This document shows, piece after piece, positions 8,493 through 16,539 of a stretch of DNA of 45,421 nucleotides. Source of the DNA: SIG575 sp045632485 (GTDB lineage Bacteria; Bacillota; Clostridia; Oscillospirales; Acutalibacteraceae). The DNA lies in assembly GCA_045632485.1 (NCBI GenBank), contig JAZQWT010000100.1:1-45421 (forward strand). Direction: 5' to 3'. The translations under genes were made by a program, and so were the position numbers. Position 1 is the first letter of the stretch. Every line of letters begins with the position of its first letter. The notes beneath the pieces are model-generated. The model saw only the letters and a program-made list of their open reading frames with translations, had not been told where the DNA came from and did no database searches.

Positions 8493-9598
8493 TATGCTTT
8501 TAACCTCATAGGAAGAACAAGATAAAGGAAATTATCATTTTCGGGAGGAAGAATAACGATAGGTGAAGTAGGACCGTTAAGTTCTATTCTTACTTCGTCA
8601 ACATTACAATTTTTGAGTGCTTCAAAAATGTATCTGTTATTGAAACCGATTTCAACTCTTCCACCATCAATTTTTGCAGGAATTTTATCATTTGCAGTAC
8701 CAAGTGAAGTAACACTTGAAATTTTGATTGAATCAGAATCAAAAATACATCTTAAGGGGCTCTTCAATTTATCTGTTATAATAAGAGAAGTTCTTTCAAT
8801 ACTCTGAATGAAAGTTTTTGTATCAACACGTGCAACTGTTGTACCTGAAAGGGGAATTGCTGTTGTATAGTTAAGAAACTCACCTTCGAGAAGTCTTGAA
8901 ACTATTGTATAATTTTCTACTTCAAAGCTGATGTGTCTTTTACCTACATTAATTGCAATAACACCATCGGGAGTGCTTGCAGTTTTTACAACTTCATCAA
9001 TTGATTTTGCAGGTACTACAAATGAAACGTCCTTACCTGAATAATCAATATTTTCTGTTCTTATAGCAAGTCTGAAACCGTCAAGAGCAACAAGCTTGAT
9101 TTTCTTTTCTGAAATTTCAAATTTAATACCTGTATGTATAACTTTTGTATCTTTTGTTGAAACAGCGAAAATTGTCTGACTTACCATTTCTTTGAGAACT
9201 TTATTTTCAACAACAATAGGGAAGCCTGAATCAACATTTGGAATTTCAGGAAAATCTGTTGCTGCAATACCCATAAGTGAAAATTCAGATTCACCGCTTT
9301 TGATTTTGTATTTGAGTCTGTCATCTTCTGAATAAATTGAAACTGTTTCACCGGGAAGATGACGAAGAATATCACAAAGAGTTTTTGCATTAAGAACAAT
9401 ACTGCCCGGTTCTTCAATTTTTGCATTTATAGAAGTATTAATACCTACTTCAAGGTCGTAAGCACTTAAAATAAGCTCATTACCGAGTGCTTTCAATAAA
9501 ATACCTTCAAGTGCAGGGATAGTTGATTTAGTTGAAACAACTTTTTGTATTACCTGACATACTTCAGATAATTTTTGTGTATCGCAGATTACTCTCAT
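8492..9598 (-). CDS. dnaN: DNA polymerase III beta subunit (sliding clamp)
   Basis: The processivity clamp, a ring dimer of three-domain subunits. The sequence starts MRVICDTQKLSEVCQVIQKV, contains TIPALEGILL and the VPAKSIDEV region, and ends with NFLYLVLPMRL, the highly conserved clamp terminus. At 368 residues it has the usual length. The ribosome binding site is GGAGG in ACGGAGGTTTTTTCTT before ATG. It is the first gene of the leftward origin cluster, but its usual upstream partner dnaA is not there; a 240-bp AT-rich gap and serS are found instead. Confidence 0.96.
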   Translation of the reverse strand: MRVICDTQKLSEVCQVIQKVVSTKSTIPALEGILLKALGNELILSAYDLEVGINTSINAKIEEPGSIVLNAKTLCDILRHLPGETVSIYSEDDRLKYKIKSGESEFSLMGIAATDFPEIPNVDSGFPIVVENKVLKEMVSQTIFAVSTKDTKVIHTGIKFEISEKKIKLVALDGFRLAIRTENIDYSGKDVSFVVPAKSIDEVVKTASTPDGVIAINVGKRHISFEVENYTIVSRLLEGEFLNYTTAIPLSGTTVARVDTKTFIQSIERTSLIITDKLKSPLRCIFDSDSIKISSVTSLGTANDKIPAKIDGGRVEIGFNNRYIFEALKNCNVDEVRIELNGPTSPIVILPPENDNFLYLVLPMRLKA

Positions 9599-9599
9599 A

Positions 9600-9838
9600 A
9601 GAAAAAACCTCCGTGTAAAATAAAATAAAACAATATAAATATTTTAGTAATAGTATTAGGGGCTGTTAAAAATGTTGAAAATTTAATTAAACCCTTATTC
9701 TGCTTGATTTATTTAAAAAATAAAATATGGAAAAAAGTACGAATAATTTTAAGTTTTTTACACATCATAATAAGTTGTTATGAAAACTTTAAAAACTGTG
9801 TGTGGAAAATGTAAAAAAATGTGGAAAACTTTTCAGAA
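9600..9838. other. oriC: Candidate chromosomal origin (oriC) between serS and dnaN
   Basis: No gene lies here. On the minus strand there are two exact TTTTCCACA 9-mers in tandem (9828-9820 and 9809-9801, 19 bp apart), the non-canonical DnaA-box spelling known from several bacteria. Single-mismatch copies lie at 9756-9764 (plus strand), 9734-9726 and 9681-9673. The last abuts another box-like 9-mer, TTTTTAACA (9672-9664), then a GC patch GCCCC (9663-9659), then triplets that on the plus strand read TAG TAA TAG TAT TAG (9645-9659), matching the DnaA-trio pattern in four of five. An AT-only tract follows toward dnaN. This order of boxes, GC patch, trios and AT tract matches the basal unwinding element described in Bacillus subtilis. 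Confidence 0.65.
9641..9669 (-). promoter_or_regulatory. Candidate dnaN promoter
   Basis: On the minus strand TTAACA (9669-9664), a 17-base spacer and TAAAAT (9646-9641) make a sigma-A-like promoter about 40 bases before the dnaN start. It overlaps the GC patch, the triplet repeats and one DnaA-box-like 9-mer, so DnaA binding could affect it. Confidence 0.5.
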
Positions 9839-11107
9839 TTATTTAATAATATCTGTACCCATATAAGGAACAAGAACTTCGGGAATTGTAACTGAACCGT
9901 CTTCATTCTGGAAGTTTTCAAGAATTGCAGCAGTTGTTCTGCCGATAGCAACACCTGAACCGTTAAGAGTATGAACAAGCTGTGCTTTTGATTTCGGGTC
10001 TTTCTTGAATCTGATTGAAGCTCTTCTTGCCTGGAAATCTTCAAAGTTTGAGCAAGAAGAAATTTCAACATATCTGCCATAAGAGGGCATCCATACTTCT
10101 ATATCATAAGTTTTTGCTGATGAGAAGCCGATATCACCTGATGAAAGAGCAACAACTCTGTAAGGAAGACCGAGAAGCTGAAGAACTCTTTCAGCATCGT
10201 TTGTAAGTTTTTCAAGTTCTTCATAAGAAGTTTCGGGATCTGCAAATTTTACAAGTTCTACTTTATTAAACTGATGCTGTCTGATAAGTCCTCTTGTATC
10301 TCTGCCTGCTGAACCTGCTTCTGCTCTGAAACAAGCTGAATATGCACAATAACTGATAGGAAGCTTTGCTCCGTCAAGAATTTCATCACGGTGCATATTT
10401 GTAACAGGAACTTCTGCTGTGGGAATAAGGAAATAATCGTCTGTTGTTTTGAAAGCATCTTCTTCAAATTTAGGAAGCTGACCTGTACCTGTCATAGAAG
10501 CTCTGTTTACCATGTAGGGAGGCATAACTTCTGTATAACCGTTTTCAATGTGAGTATTAAGGAAGAAGTTGATGATAGCTCTTTCAAGTCTTGCACCGAG
10601 ACCTTTGTAGAAATGGAATCTTGCACCTGTAACTTTTGCTGCTGTTTCAGGGTCTAAAATTCCGAGATTTGCACCGATATCCCAGTGAGCTTTTGCTTCA
10701 AAATCAAAATTTCTGGGTTCACCCCATTTTCTTATTTCAACATTTTCAGAATCATCTTTACCGATAGGTGTTGTATCGCTTGGAATGTTGGGAAATTCAT
10801 ACATAATTTTTTTCTGTTTTTCTTCAAGTTCAGAAAGAACAGCATCGTTTGCTTTTATATTTTCTTTGATTTCGTTCATTCTCTGCATAATTTCAGAGAT
10901 ATCTCCACCCTCTTTTTTAATCTGAGGGATTTTTTTACTTGCTTCATTCTGTTCCTGTTTGAAAGCGTCTGTTTTTGTCATAAGAGCACGGCGCTCAACG
11001 TCAATTGCAAGTACTTCATCAACAAGGCTGTCCATATCCTTGTTTCTTGTTTTCATAGCTACTTTTACTTTTTCGGGGTTTTCTCTTATTACTTTGATAT
11101 CTAACAT
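9839..11107 (-). CDS. serS: Seryl-tRNA synthetase
   Basis: Class II synthetase charging tRNA-Ser (and initiating selenocysteine charging where present), 422 residues. The N-terminal half is the long antiparallel coiled-coil arm (about 30-110, rich in Lys and Glu). Catalytic motifs follow: TGTGQLPKFEEDAF, LIPTAEVPVTN, FRAEAGSAGRDTRGLIRQHQFNKVE (motif 2) and NGSGVAIGRTTAAILEN (motif 3). It lies 15 bp after parB in the same direction, with AGGAG before its ATG and no T-box leader. Its position between parB and dnaN, where dnaA would be expected, is unusual. Confidence 0.96.
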   Translation of the reverse strand: MLDIKVIRENPEKVKVAMKTRNKDMDSLVDEVLAIDVERRALMTKTDAFKQEQNEASKKIPQIKKEGGDISEIMQRMNEIKENIKANDAVLSELEEKQKKIMYEFPNIPSDTTPIGKDDSENVEIRKWGEPRNFDFEAKAHWDIGANLGILDPETAAKVTGARFHFYKGLGARLERAIINFFLNTHIENGYTEVMPPYMVNRASMTGTGQLPKFEEDAFKTTDDYFLIPTAEVPVTNMHRDEILDGAKLPISYCAYSACFRAEAGSAGRDTRGLIRQHQFNKVELVKFADPETSYEELEKLTNDAERVLQLLGLPYRVVALSSGDIGFSSAKTYDIEVWMPSYGRYVEISSCSNFEDFQARRASIRFKKDPKSKAQLVHTLNGSGVAIGRTTAAILENFQNEDGSVTIPEVLVPYMGTDIIK

Positions 11108-11122
11108 TTCTACCGTCTCCTA

Positions 11123-11980
11123 TTATTTATTTTCATCAAAATATTTAACAAAATTTTTAAGGTCATCTTTATCAAAAAATTCGATTGTGATTGTACCTTT
11201 ATTTTTTGAAGTTGAATTGATTTTTATTTTTCTCTTCAATGTATCATTGAGTGATAATTCAACTTCGTCAAAAAATTTATCTCTTGATTTTTTCTTTTTT
11301 GTTTTCTTTTCAGCCAACATATTTTTAACGGCTTTTTCAACATCTCTTACAGATAAATTATCTTTAATTATAAGATTGCAAAGTAGAATCATTTTTTCTT
11401 CATCTTCAAGAGGAAGAATTGCTTTTGCATGGCCTGCTGAAATTATTCCGTCTGAAACGTATTCGGAAATACTTAAAGGAAGTTTTAAGAGTCTTAATGA
11501 ATTTGCTATTGCTGAACGTGATTTTCCTACTTTTTCACTTACCTCTTCCTGAGTAAGTCCGTATTTTGTCATCAGATATTTTATTCCTGCAGCTTCTTCA
11601 ATAGCATTAAGGTCTTCACGCTGAAGATTTTCAATCATTGAAATAACAGAAGCTTCTTCGTCAGTAAGTTCTTTTATTACTACGGGAACTTCTTTTAATC
11701 CTGCCATTCTTGAAGCACGCCATCTTCTTTCGCCTGCTATAAGCTGGTATGTACCGCCTGAAAGGGGACGTACAAGCAAAGGCTGAATAACACCATGCTG
11801 CGAAATACTGTCTGCAAGTTCTGCTAATGCAGCTTCATTGAATTTTTTTCTCGGCTGGTCTTTATTCGGAACTATATCAACCAATTTTATCTTTTCTGAG
11901 GAAGAAGTGTTTATTTCTTCTAAAGAATTTTCATTAAAAAGAGATTCTATGCCTCTTCCAAGGCCTTTTTTAGATGCCAT
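11123..11980 (-). CDS. parB: Chromosome partitioning protein ParB/Spo0J
   Basis: A CTP-dependent DNA clamp that loads at parS and spreads. The N-terminal domain has GERRWRASRMAGL and ENLQREDLNAIEEA, the two intact CTP-binding boxes, followed by the HTH region (LTQEEVSEKVGKSRSAIANSLRLL) and a basic C-terminal dimerisation domain. It has 285 residues. It starts 4 bp after parA, the usual soj-spo0J pair. Three parS sites nearby (12911, 13915, 15016) are its expected targets. Confidence 0.95.
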   Translation of the reverse strand: MASKKGLGRGIESLFNENSLEEINTSSSEKIKLVDIVPNKDQPRKKFNEAALAELADSISQHGVIQPLLVRPLSGGTYQLIAGERRWRASRMAGLKEVPVVIKELTDEEASVISMIENLQREDLNAIEEAAGIKYLMTKYGLTQEEVSEKVGKSRSAIANSLRLLKLPLSISEYVSDGIISAGHAKAILPLEDEEKMILLCNLIIKDNLSVRDVEKAVKNMLAEKKTKKKKSRDKFFDEVELSLNDTLKRKIKINSTSKNKGTITIEFFDKDDLKNFVKYFDENK

Positions 11981-11984
11981 ATAT

Positions 11985-12752
11985 TCACTTCCTGTTCATT
12001 TTCAAAAATTCATCTGCAAGGTTCATATAAGCTTCTGCGCCCCTTGAAGATTTATCATAATAAATTACAGGTTGTCCGAAACTGGGGGCTTCTGAAAGTC
12101 TTACATTTCTCGGAATCACTGTTGAATAAACTTTTTTAGGGAAGAACTTTTTAACTTCTTCAACAACTTGTTGTGTAAGATTCAGTCTTCCATCGTACAT
12201 TGTAAGTAAAATGCCTTCAAGGTCAATATATTCGTTATAAAGCTTCTTAACCTGTCTTACTGTTGACATGAGCTGTGAAAGGCCTTCAAGGGCGTAATAT
12301 TCGCATTGTATAGGTACGAAGAAAGTATCTGTACAACAAAGTGCGTTAAGTGTGATAAGACCAAGAGAAGGGGGGCAATCAAGAAAAATAAAATCAAAAT
12401 CATTCTTTATAAGTGCAATTGCATTTTTAAGCTTTGATTCTCTGTTTTTAACATCAACAAGCTCTATTTCTGCACCGGCAAGATTTATACTTGAAGGTAT
12501 AACGCTGACATTTTTAAATTCAGTTTTTATAATAACGTCGCTTATTCTTGCATTACCTGTCAGAATATCATAAGAAGATTTTGAAACCGCTCTTTTATTA
12601 ACACCAAGACCGCTTGTTGTGTTACCCTGAGGGTCTATATCTACGAGTAAAGTTTTATATCCCTTGTTGCCTAATGAAGCAACAAGATTAACAGCGGTAG
12701 TTGTTTTTCCTACGCCGCCTTTTTGATTAACTATAGCAATGGTTTTTCCCAT
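11985..12752 (-). CDS. parA: Chromosome partitioning ATPase ParA/Soj
   Basis: A MinD/ParA-family ATPase of 255 residues. The deviant Walker A is KGGVGKTTTAVNL at 11-23, preceded by IAIVNQ; VDIDPQGNTTSGL and FIFLDCPPSLGLITLNAL are the other nucleotide-binding motifs. Together with ParB it segregates origins and, in Bacillus, also tunes DnaA activity. It heads the parA-parB-serS unit behind its own promoter (12806-12834), with AGGAG upstream of ATG. Confidence 0.95.
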   Translation of the reverse strand: MGKTIAIVNQKGGVGKTTTAVNLVASLGNKGYKTLLVDIDPQGNTTSGLGVNKRAVSKSSYDILTGNARISDVIIKTEFKNVSVIPSSINLAGAEIELVDVKNRESKLKNAIALIKNDFDFIFLDCPPSLGLITLNALCCTDTFFVPIQCEYYALEGLSQLMSTVRQVKKLYNEYIDLEGILLTMYDGRLNLTQQVVEEVKKFFPKKVYSTVIPRNVRLSEAPSFGQPVIYYDKSSRGAEAYMNLADEFLKMNRK

Positions 12753-12805
12753 ATTTGAGGCTCTCCTATCTGTAAAAACCGGAAATTCTCCACAATAATT
12801 AATTT

Positions 12806-12834
12806 ATTATATCATAGATATAATAAAAATGCAA
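12806..12834 (-). promoter_or_regulatory. Promoter of parA-parB-serS
   Basis: On the minus strand TTGCAT (12834-12829), a 17-base spacer and TATAAT (12811-12806): a near-consensus sigma-A promoter about 55 bases before the parA start. Confidence 0.7.
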
Positions 12835-12910
12835 GAAATTTAATGCTATTATTTAGATGAAAATATATTATTATATATATAAATAATATATAAACTAATT
12901 TGATTAAAAA

Positions 12911-12926
12911 TGTTTCACGTGAAACA
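12911..12926. promoter_or_regulatory. parS: parS site 1 (ParB nucleation site)
   Basis: TGTTTCACGTGAAACA is a perfect 16-bp palindrome and an exact match to the Bacillus parS consensus TGTTNCACGTGAAACA. It is intergenic, between parA and the Noc-like gene. Confidence 0.95.
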
Positions 12927-12962
12927 GCAAAGGAGCAGTCCGTTAAGACTGCTCCCTCGCTG
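12925..12962. repeat. Perfect hairpin next to parS 1
   Basis: GGAGCAGTC (12932-12940) pairs with GACTGCTCC (12947-12955) around a 6-base loop. The flanking CAGC/GCTG pair extends the structure to 12925-12962, where it begins inside the last bases of parS 1. On the minus strand a short TTT follows, so it could be a weak terminator of the Noc-like gene; it could also be a dispersed palindromic element. The rest of the 12753-13040 gap holds the parA promoter, a weak hairpin at 13024-13038 and AT-rich sequence; the short open frame across it looks spurious. Confidence 0.5.
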
Positions 12963-13040
12963 TTTGTGGATGTGGGGTGTGAAAGAGAAAGATATGGGTG
13001 GGCTTTATGCCCTGTATATAAAATCACGCAGAACGTGACC

Positions 13041-13814
13041 TTATAACAAAATTTTTCTTTTAGGAATTGTTATTGTAAATTCAATTTTTTCTTCGTTTTC
13101 AATTTTTACTGATTCTGCATTTATTCCGGCAGTTTTCATTTTATCCACGGCATGTGAGATTGTATTTGTAAAAATTCTTATATCTTTAAAAATAACAGTG
13201 TTTCTTTTTTCACGGAGAAGTTTATTTATAAAATCCTCAGTCTGAAAATCATTAAGGTGATTTTCAATTACTGCATCCAGAACTTTATCAAAAAACTCAG
13301 TATTTTCAAGCTTTAACAAGGAAACACACTGTGAAAAAGTAAGGTTTGCGTTTTCAGCTTTTATTCTGTTCTCGCGGGAAAAATGAAGTATTTTAAGTTT
13401 ATTTATGACCTCATAAACATCAATACTCAGCATAGAAGAAATTTCGTCTATTGTGTATTTATGGTCAATTATAAGTGATTTTAATATATCTGCTTCAGTA
13501 AATAAACTATAATTATTTCTTAACGAATTTTCTATAAAATTAAAAGCAGCAGATTTTTTGTTATCGATGTTCATTATCATACAGGGAATAGTTGTGAGTC
13601 CTGCAAGTTTTACTGCTGAAAATCTTCTTTTTCCGCTGATTATTTCATACAGACCGTATTCAACAGGTCTTATACTTATCGGTTGAATAAGACCATTTTT
13701 CTTTATATTTTCAGATAACTTAATTATATCATCACTTTTATTTTTAACGTTATCAGGAGAAATAATTTTATTGCACTTAACAAATATGATTTGTCCTGCA
13801 TATTCATTTTGCAT
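13041..13814 (-). CDS. Divergent ParB/Noc-like protein
   Basis: A second ParB-family protein, 257 residues, in the position where Bacillus has noc (between rsmG and soj). The N-terminal ParB fold is visible (IKKNGLIQPISIRPV, GKRRFSAVKLAGL), followed by an HTH-like stretch (YTIDEISSMLSIDVYEVINKL) and a C-terminal domain. Noc is a CTP-gated membrane-tethered nucleoid-occlusion factor. Here the CTP-binding boxes are changed: the usual GERRxRA reads GKRRFSA and ENLQRxDL reads ENSLRNNY, keeping only ENxxR. There is no obvious N-terminal amphipathic Noc-type membrane helix. Whether it is a Noc, a ParB modulator or a degenerated copy is open. Its ribosome binding site lies in a hairpin (13821-13867). 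Confidence 0.75.
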   Translation of the reverse strand: MQNEYAGQIIFVKCNKIISPDNVKNKSDDIIKLSENIKKNGLIQPISIRPVEYGLYEIISGKRRFSAVKLAGLTTIPCMIMNIDNKKSAAFNFIENSLRNNYSLFTEADILKSLIIDHKYTIDEISSMLSIDVYEVINKLKILHFSRENRIKAENANLTFSQCVSLLKLENTEFFDKVLDAVIENHLNDFQTEDFINKLLREKRNTVIFKDIRIFTNTISHAVDKMKTAGINAESVKIENEEKIEFTITIPKRKILL

Positions 13815-13820
13815 TAAAAA

Positions 13821-13867
13821 TCCCCCAAAAGCGTTTCTTGATGAGTTAAGAATACACTTTTGGAGGA
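13821..13867 (-). promoter_or_regulatory. Hairpin sequestering the ribosome binding site of the Noc-like gene
   Basis: On the minus-strand RNA, UCCUCCAAAAG (13867-13857) pairs with CUUUUGGGGGA (13831-13821) over 11 bp with a single G-U pair; UUCUU/AAGAA adds an inner 5-bp stem. The 3' arm contains GGGGG, the only ribosome binding site of the Noc-like gene, 7 bases before its ATG, and the 5' arm UCCUCC is a built-in anti-Shine-Dalgarno. A following AUUUUU also allows a terminator reading. Confidence 0.65.
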
Positions 13868-13908
13868 TGTTTGTCCAGCATAAAAATCAGTCAGAATTCT
13901 ACATTATT

Positions 13909-14634
13909 TTATTTTGTTCCACGTGAAACAATAGGATTCTTTATAATCTGCGAATAATTACGGGGATATTTTGTCGGAGTAGGACGAACTTTTTTTACAA
14001 AAATAAGTGTTCTTTCCCCGCAATCGGCAAGTTCAAAAGAATTTACTTTTTCAATTTCTCCGCCGAGAACCTTTATTGCTTCTTTTGCATCTGTAATTTC
14101 TTCTTCTGTTTTAGCACTTTTCATAGATATGAATTTGCCGCCCACTTTTACAAAAGGCAAGCAATATTCAGATAAATCTCGTAAATTTGAAACTGCTCTT
14201 GCTGTAGCAAAATCAAAACTTTCACGCAAAAATTCATCTTTTGCTGCTTCTTCTGCTCTTGCATTTACAGTATCTGCAAATAAACCTAATTCATCAAGTA
14301 CTGTTTCGATAAACTTAATTTTTTTACCTGTACTGTCGAGAAAAGTAACATCAAGGTTATCGTTTGTAATCAGAAGGGGGAGTCCGGGAAAACCTGCACC
14401 TGTACCAACGTCAATCAGACTGCCTTCTATTTTGTTTTCGCTTAATACAATAAGGCTGTCAACAAAATGCTTTACAACAATTCCGTCAGCATCCTTGATT
14501 GCAGTAAGATTAAACTTTGAATTCCATTCTACAAGAAGAGATGCATATTTATCAAACATTTCAATTTTTTCATCAGAAAGAGATATATTATATGGTTTAA
14601 GTGATTCAACAAATAATTCTTTTGATATGAACAT
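13909..14634 (-). CDS. rsmG: 16S rRNA (guanine-N7) methyltransferase RsmG (GidB)
   Basis: It methylates N7 of G527 in 16S rRNA using S-adenosylmethionine. The SAM-binding motif is IDVGTGAGFPGLPL, with FLDSTGKKIKFIE and ATARAVSNLRDLSEYCLP downstream, typical of the family. At 241 residues it has the normal length. It starts 3 bp after the mnmG stop, the conserved mnmG-rsmG pair. Its last codons (VSRGT) are spelled by parS site 2. Confidence 0.95.
   Translation of the reverse strand: MFISKELFVESLKPYNISLSDEKIEMFDKYASLLVEWNSKFNLTAIKDADGIVVKHFVDSLIVLSENKIEGSLIDVGTGAGFPGLPLLITNDNLDVTFLDSTGKKIKFIETVLDELGLFADTVNARAEEAAKDEFLRESFDFATARAVSNLRDLSEYCLPFVKVGGKFISMKSAKTEEEITDAKEAIKVLGGEIEKVNSFELADCGERTLIFVKKVRPTPTKYPRNYSQIIKNPIVSRGTK
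13915..13930. promoter_or_regulatory. parS: parS site 2 (inside the 3' end of rsmG)
   Basis: TGTTCCACGTGAAACA matches TGTTNCACGTGAAACA exactly. It lies in the final codons of rsmG and encodes V-S-R-G-T there. Confidence 0.92.
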
Positions 14635-14637
14635 TAA

Positions 14638-16521
14638 TTAATTTTCCTTTCCGATAGAAGATAAATAAATGAGCAACACTGAAATATCAGCAGGGCTTAC
14701 ACCTGAAATACGTGAAGCCTGACCGATATTTGCAGGACGTACTTTGTTAAGCTTTTCCTGTGCTTCAAGACGTAATCCTACAATATCTTTGAAATCCTTT
14801 ATAAAATCAATTTTTTTATTTTCAAGTCGTCTCATTTCAGCTATCTGAGATTTCTGACGTTTTATATAACCTTCATATTTGATTTCAATTTCAACCTGTT
14901 CAAAAATTTCTTTAGGTAAATCAGGTCGTTCTGTGTCGAATTCTGCAAGAACTTTATAATCAAGCTGAGGTCTTTTTATAAGTTCAGATAATCTTACACC
15001 TGTTTTTATAGGAGCTGTTCCACGTGAAACAAGTATCTCATTCAGCTTGTCAGACGGCGATATTACTACCTTTTTAATACGTTCATCTTCCTGCTTGATA
15101 AGTTCTTTTTTATGTAAGAAATTATTATATCTTTCTTCACTGATAAGACCTATTTCATAACCTTTTTCGGTAAGACGCAAGTCTGCATTATCTTGTCTTA
15201 AAATAAGACGATATTCAGAGCGTGAAGTCATCATTCTGTATGGGTCAGAGCAACCTTTCGTTACAAGATCGTCAATAAGTGTGCCGATATATGAACTTGC
15301 TCTGTCCAGAATAAATTCGTCTTTACCAAGAATTTTTCTTGCTGCGTTTATACCTGCAACAAGACCCTGTGCTGCTGCTTCTTCATATCCGCTTGAGCCG
15401 TTGAACTGACCTGCACCGTAAAGACCTTCAAAATTTTCAAATTCAAGTGTCGCTTTGAGTGTGAGAGGGTCAACGCAGTCATATTCAATGGCATAAGCAG
15501 TTCTCATAACCTGAGCATTTTCAAGGCCGGGAATAGTTCTTATAAATGCGAGCTGTACATCTTCAGGCAGTGAAGATGAAAGTCCCTGAAGATACATTTC
15601 TTCTGTATTTTCACTGCTTCCGCAAGGCTCAATGAAAATCTGATGTCTTTCTTTTTCTGCAAATCTTACAATCTTATCTTCAATGCTGGGACAGTATCTG
15701 GGACCTACACCGTCGATTTTTCCGCCGTAAAGGGGAGAGCGATGCAGATTTTCAAGAATAATTCTTTTTGTTTCAGCATTGGTGTATGTAACATAACAAG
15801 GTTCTGTATTTTCTATTTTAGAATTATAGTTAAATGAGAAAGGAGTTGTTTCTTCATCGCCTTCCTGAATCTCGAGAATTTCCGTATTAACGCTCCTTCT
15901 GTTGACTCTTGATGGTGTACCTGTTTTGAACCTTCTTGTTTCAATTCCGAGGCGTAAAAGAGCCTCTGAGAGCTTATTTGCGGGGAACATACCATCAGGT
16001 CCGCTTGAAAAGGAAACATCGCCTACATAAATTTTACCGCCAAGGAAAGTACCTGTTGCAAGGATTACGCACTTTGCAGTATAAATTGCTTCAAGATTGG
16101 TCATCATTTCCCATAAACCGTCATCGTTTTTCTTAAGGTCAACGATTTCAGCCTGACGAAGTTCAAGGTTGTCCTCTTTTTCAAGAACGTGTTTCATATA
16201 TTGAGAATAAAGTCTTCTGTCAATTTGTGCACGTAAACTGTGTACAGCAGGACCTTTACCTACATTGAGCATTCTGTTCTGCAAAGTATGTAAATCGGCT
16301 GCGATGCCCATTTCACCGCCCAAAGCGTCAATTTCTCGTACAAGGTGACCTTTTGAAGTGCCGCCGATAGACGGATTGCATGGGAGATTTCCTACCCAGT
16401 CAAGATTTATTGTAAAAACGCATGTACTGCAGCCGAGACGTGCTGAGGCAAGCCCTGCTTCAATTCCTGCATGACCTGCTCCGATAACTGCAACATCATA
16501 TTGTTTTGCAAAATATTGCAT
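14638..16521 (-). CDS. mnmG: tRNA uridine 5-carboxymethylaminomethyl modification enzyme MnmG (GidA)
   Basis: An FAD enzyme that with MnmE modifies the wobble uridine of several tRNAs. The FAD-binding GAGHAGIEAGLASARLG starts near residue 13. NLPCNPSIGGTSKGHLVREIDALGGEMG, GPAVHSLRAQIDR and RFKTGTPSRVNR are signature stretches. The C-terminal helical domain ends in RPANIGQASRISGVSPADISVLLIYL. At 627 residues it has full length. AGAGG precedes the ATG. MnmE is not in this window. parS site 3 lies inside the coding sequence. Confidence 0.96.
   Translation of the reverse strand: MQYFAKQYDVAVIGAGHAGIEAGLASARLGCSTCVFTINLDWVGNLPCNPSIGGTSKGHLVREIDALGGEMGIAADLHTLQNRMLNVGKGPAVHSLRAQIDRRLYSQYMKHVLEKEDNLELRQAEIVDLKKNDDGLWEMMTNLEAIYTAKCVILATGTFLGGKIYVGDVSFSSGPDGMFPANKLSEALLRLGIETRRFKTGTPSRVNRRSVNTEILEIQEGDEETTPFSFNYNSKIENTEPCYVTYTNAETKRIILENLHRSPLYGGKIDGVGPRYCPSIEDKIVRFAEKERHQIFIEPCGSSENTEEMYLQGLSSSLPEDVQLAFIRTIPGLENAQVMRTAYAIEYDCVDPLTLKATLEFENFEGLYGAGQFNGSSGYEEAAAQGLVAGINAARKILGKDEFILDRASSYIGTLIDDLVTKGCSDPYRMMTSRSEYRLILRQDNADLRLTEKGYEIGLISEERYNNFLHKKELIKQEDERIKKVVISPSDKLNEILVSRGTAPIKTGVRLSELIKRPQLDYKVLAEFDTERPDLPKEIFEQVEIEIKYEGYIKRQKSQIAEMRRLENKKIDFIKDFKDIVGLRLEAQEKLNKVRPANIGQASRISGVSPADISVLLIYLSSIGKEN
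15016..15031. promoter_or_regulatory. parS: parS site 3 (inside mnmG)
   Basis: TGTTCCACGTGAAACA matches the consensus exactly and is identical to site 2. It encodes V-S-R-G-T within mnmG, the same peptide as at the end of rsmG. Confidence 0.92.
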
Positions 16522-16539
16522 AAATAAAACCTCTGATAA

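Noticed and set aside
9599..9838. dnaA remnant between serS and dnaN
   Set aside because: All six frames are short and show no AAA+ or DnaA domain IV motifs; the gap holds only origin-like signals.
12812..13027. 71-residue open frame between parA and the Noc-like gene
   Set aside because: It runs through parS, a hairpin and the parA promoter, has no ribosome binding site and a low-complexity Ile/Leu tail; it is very likely spurious.
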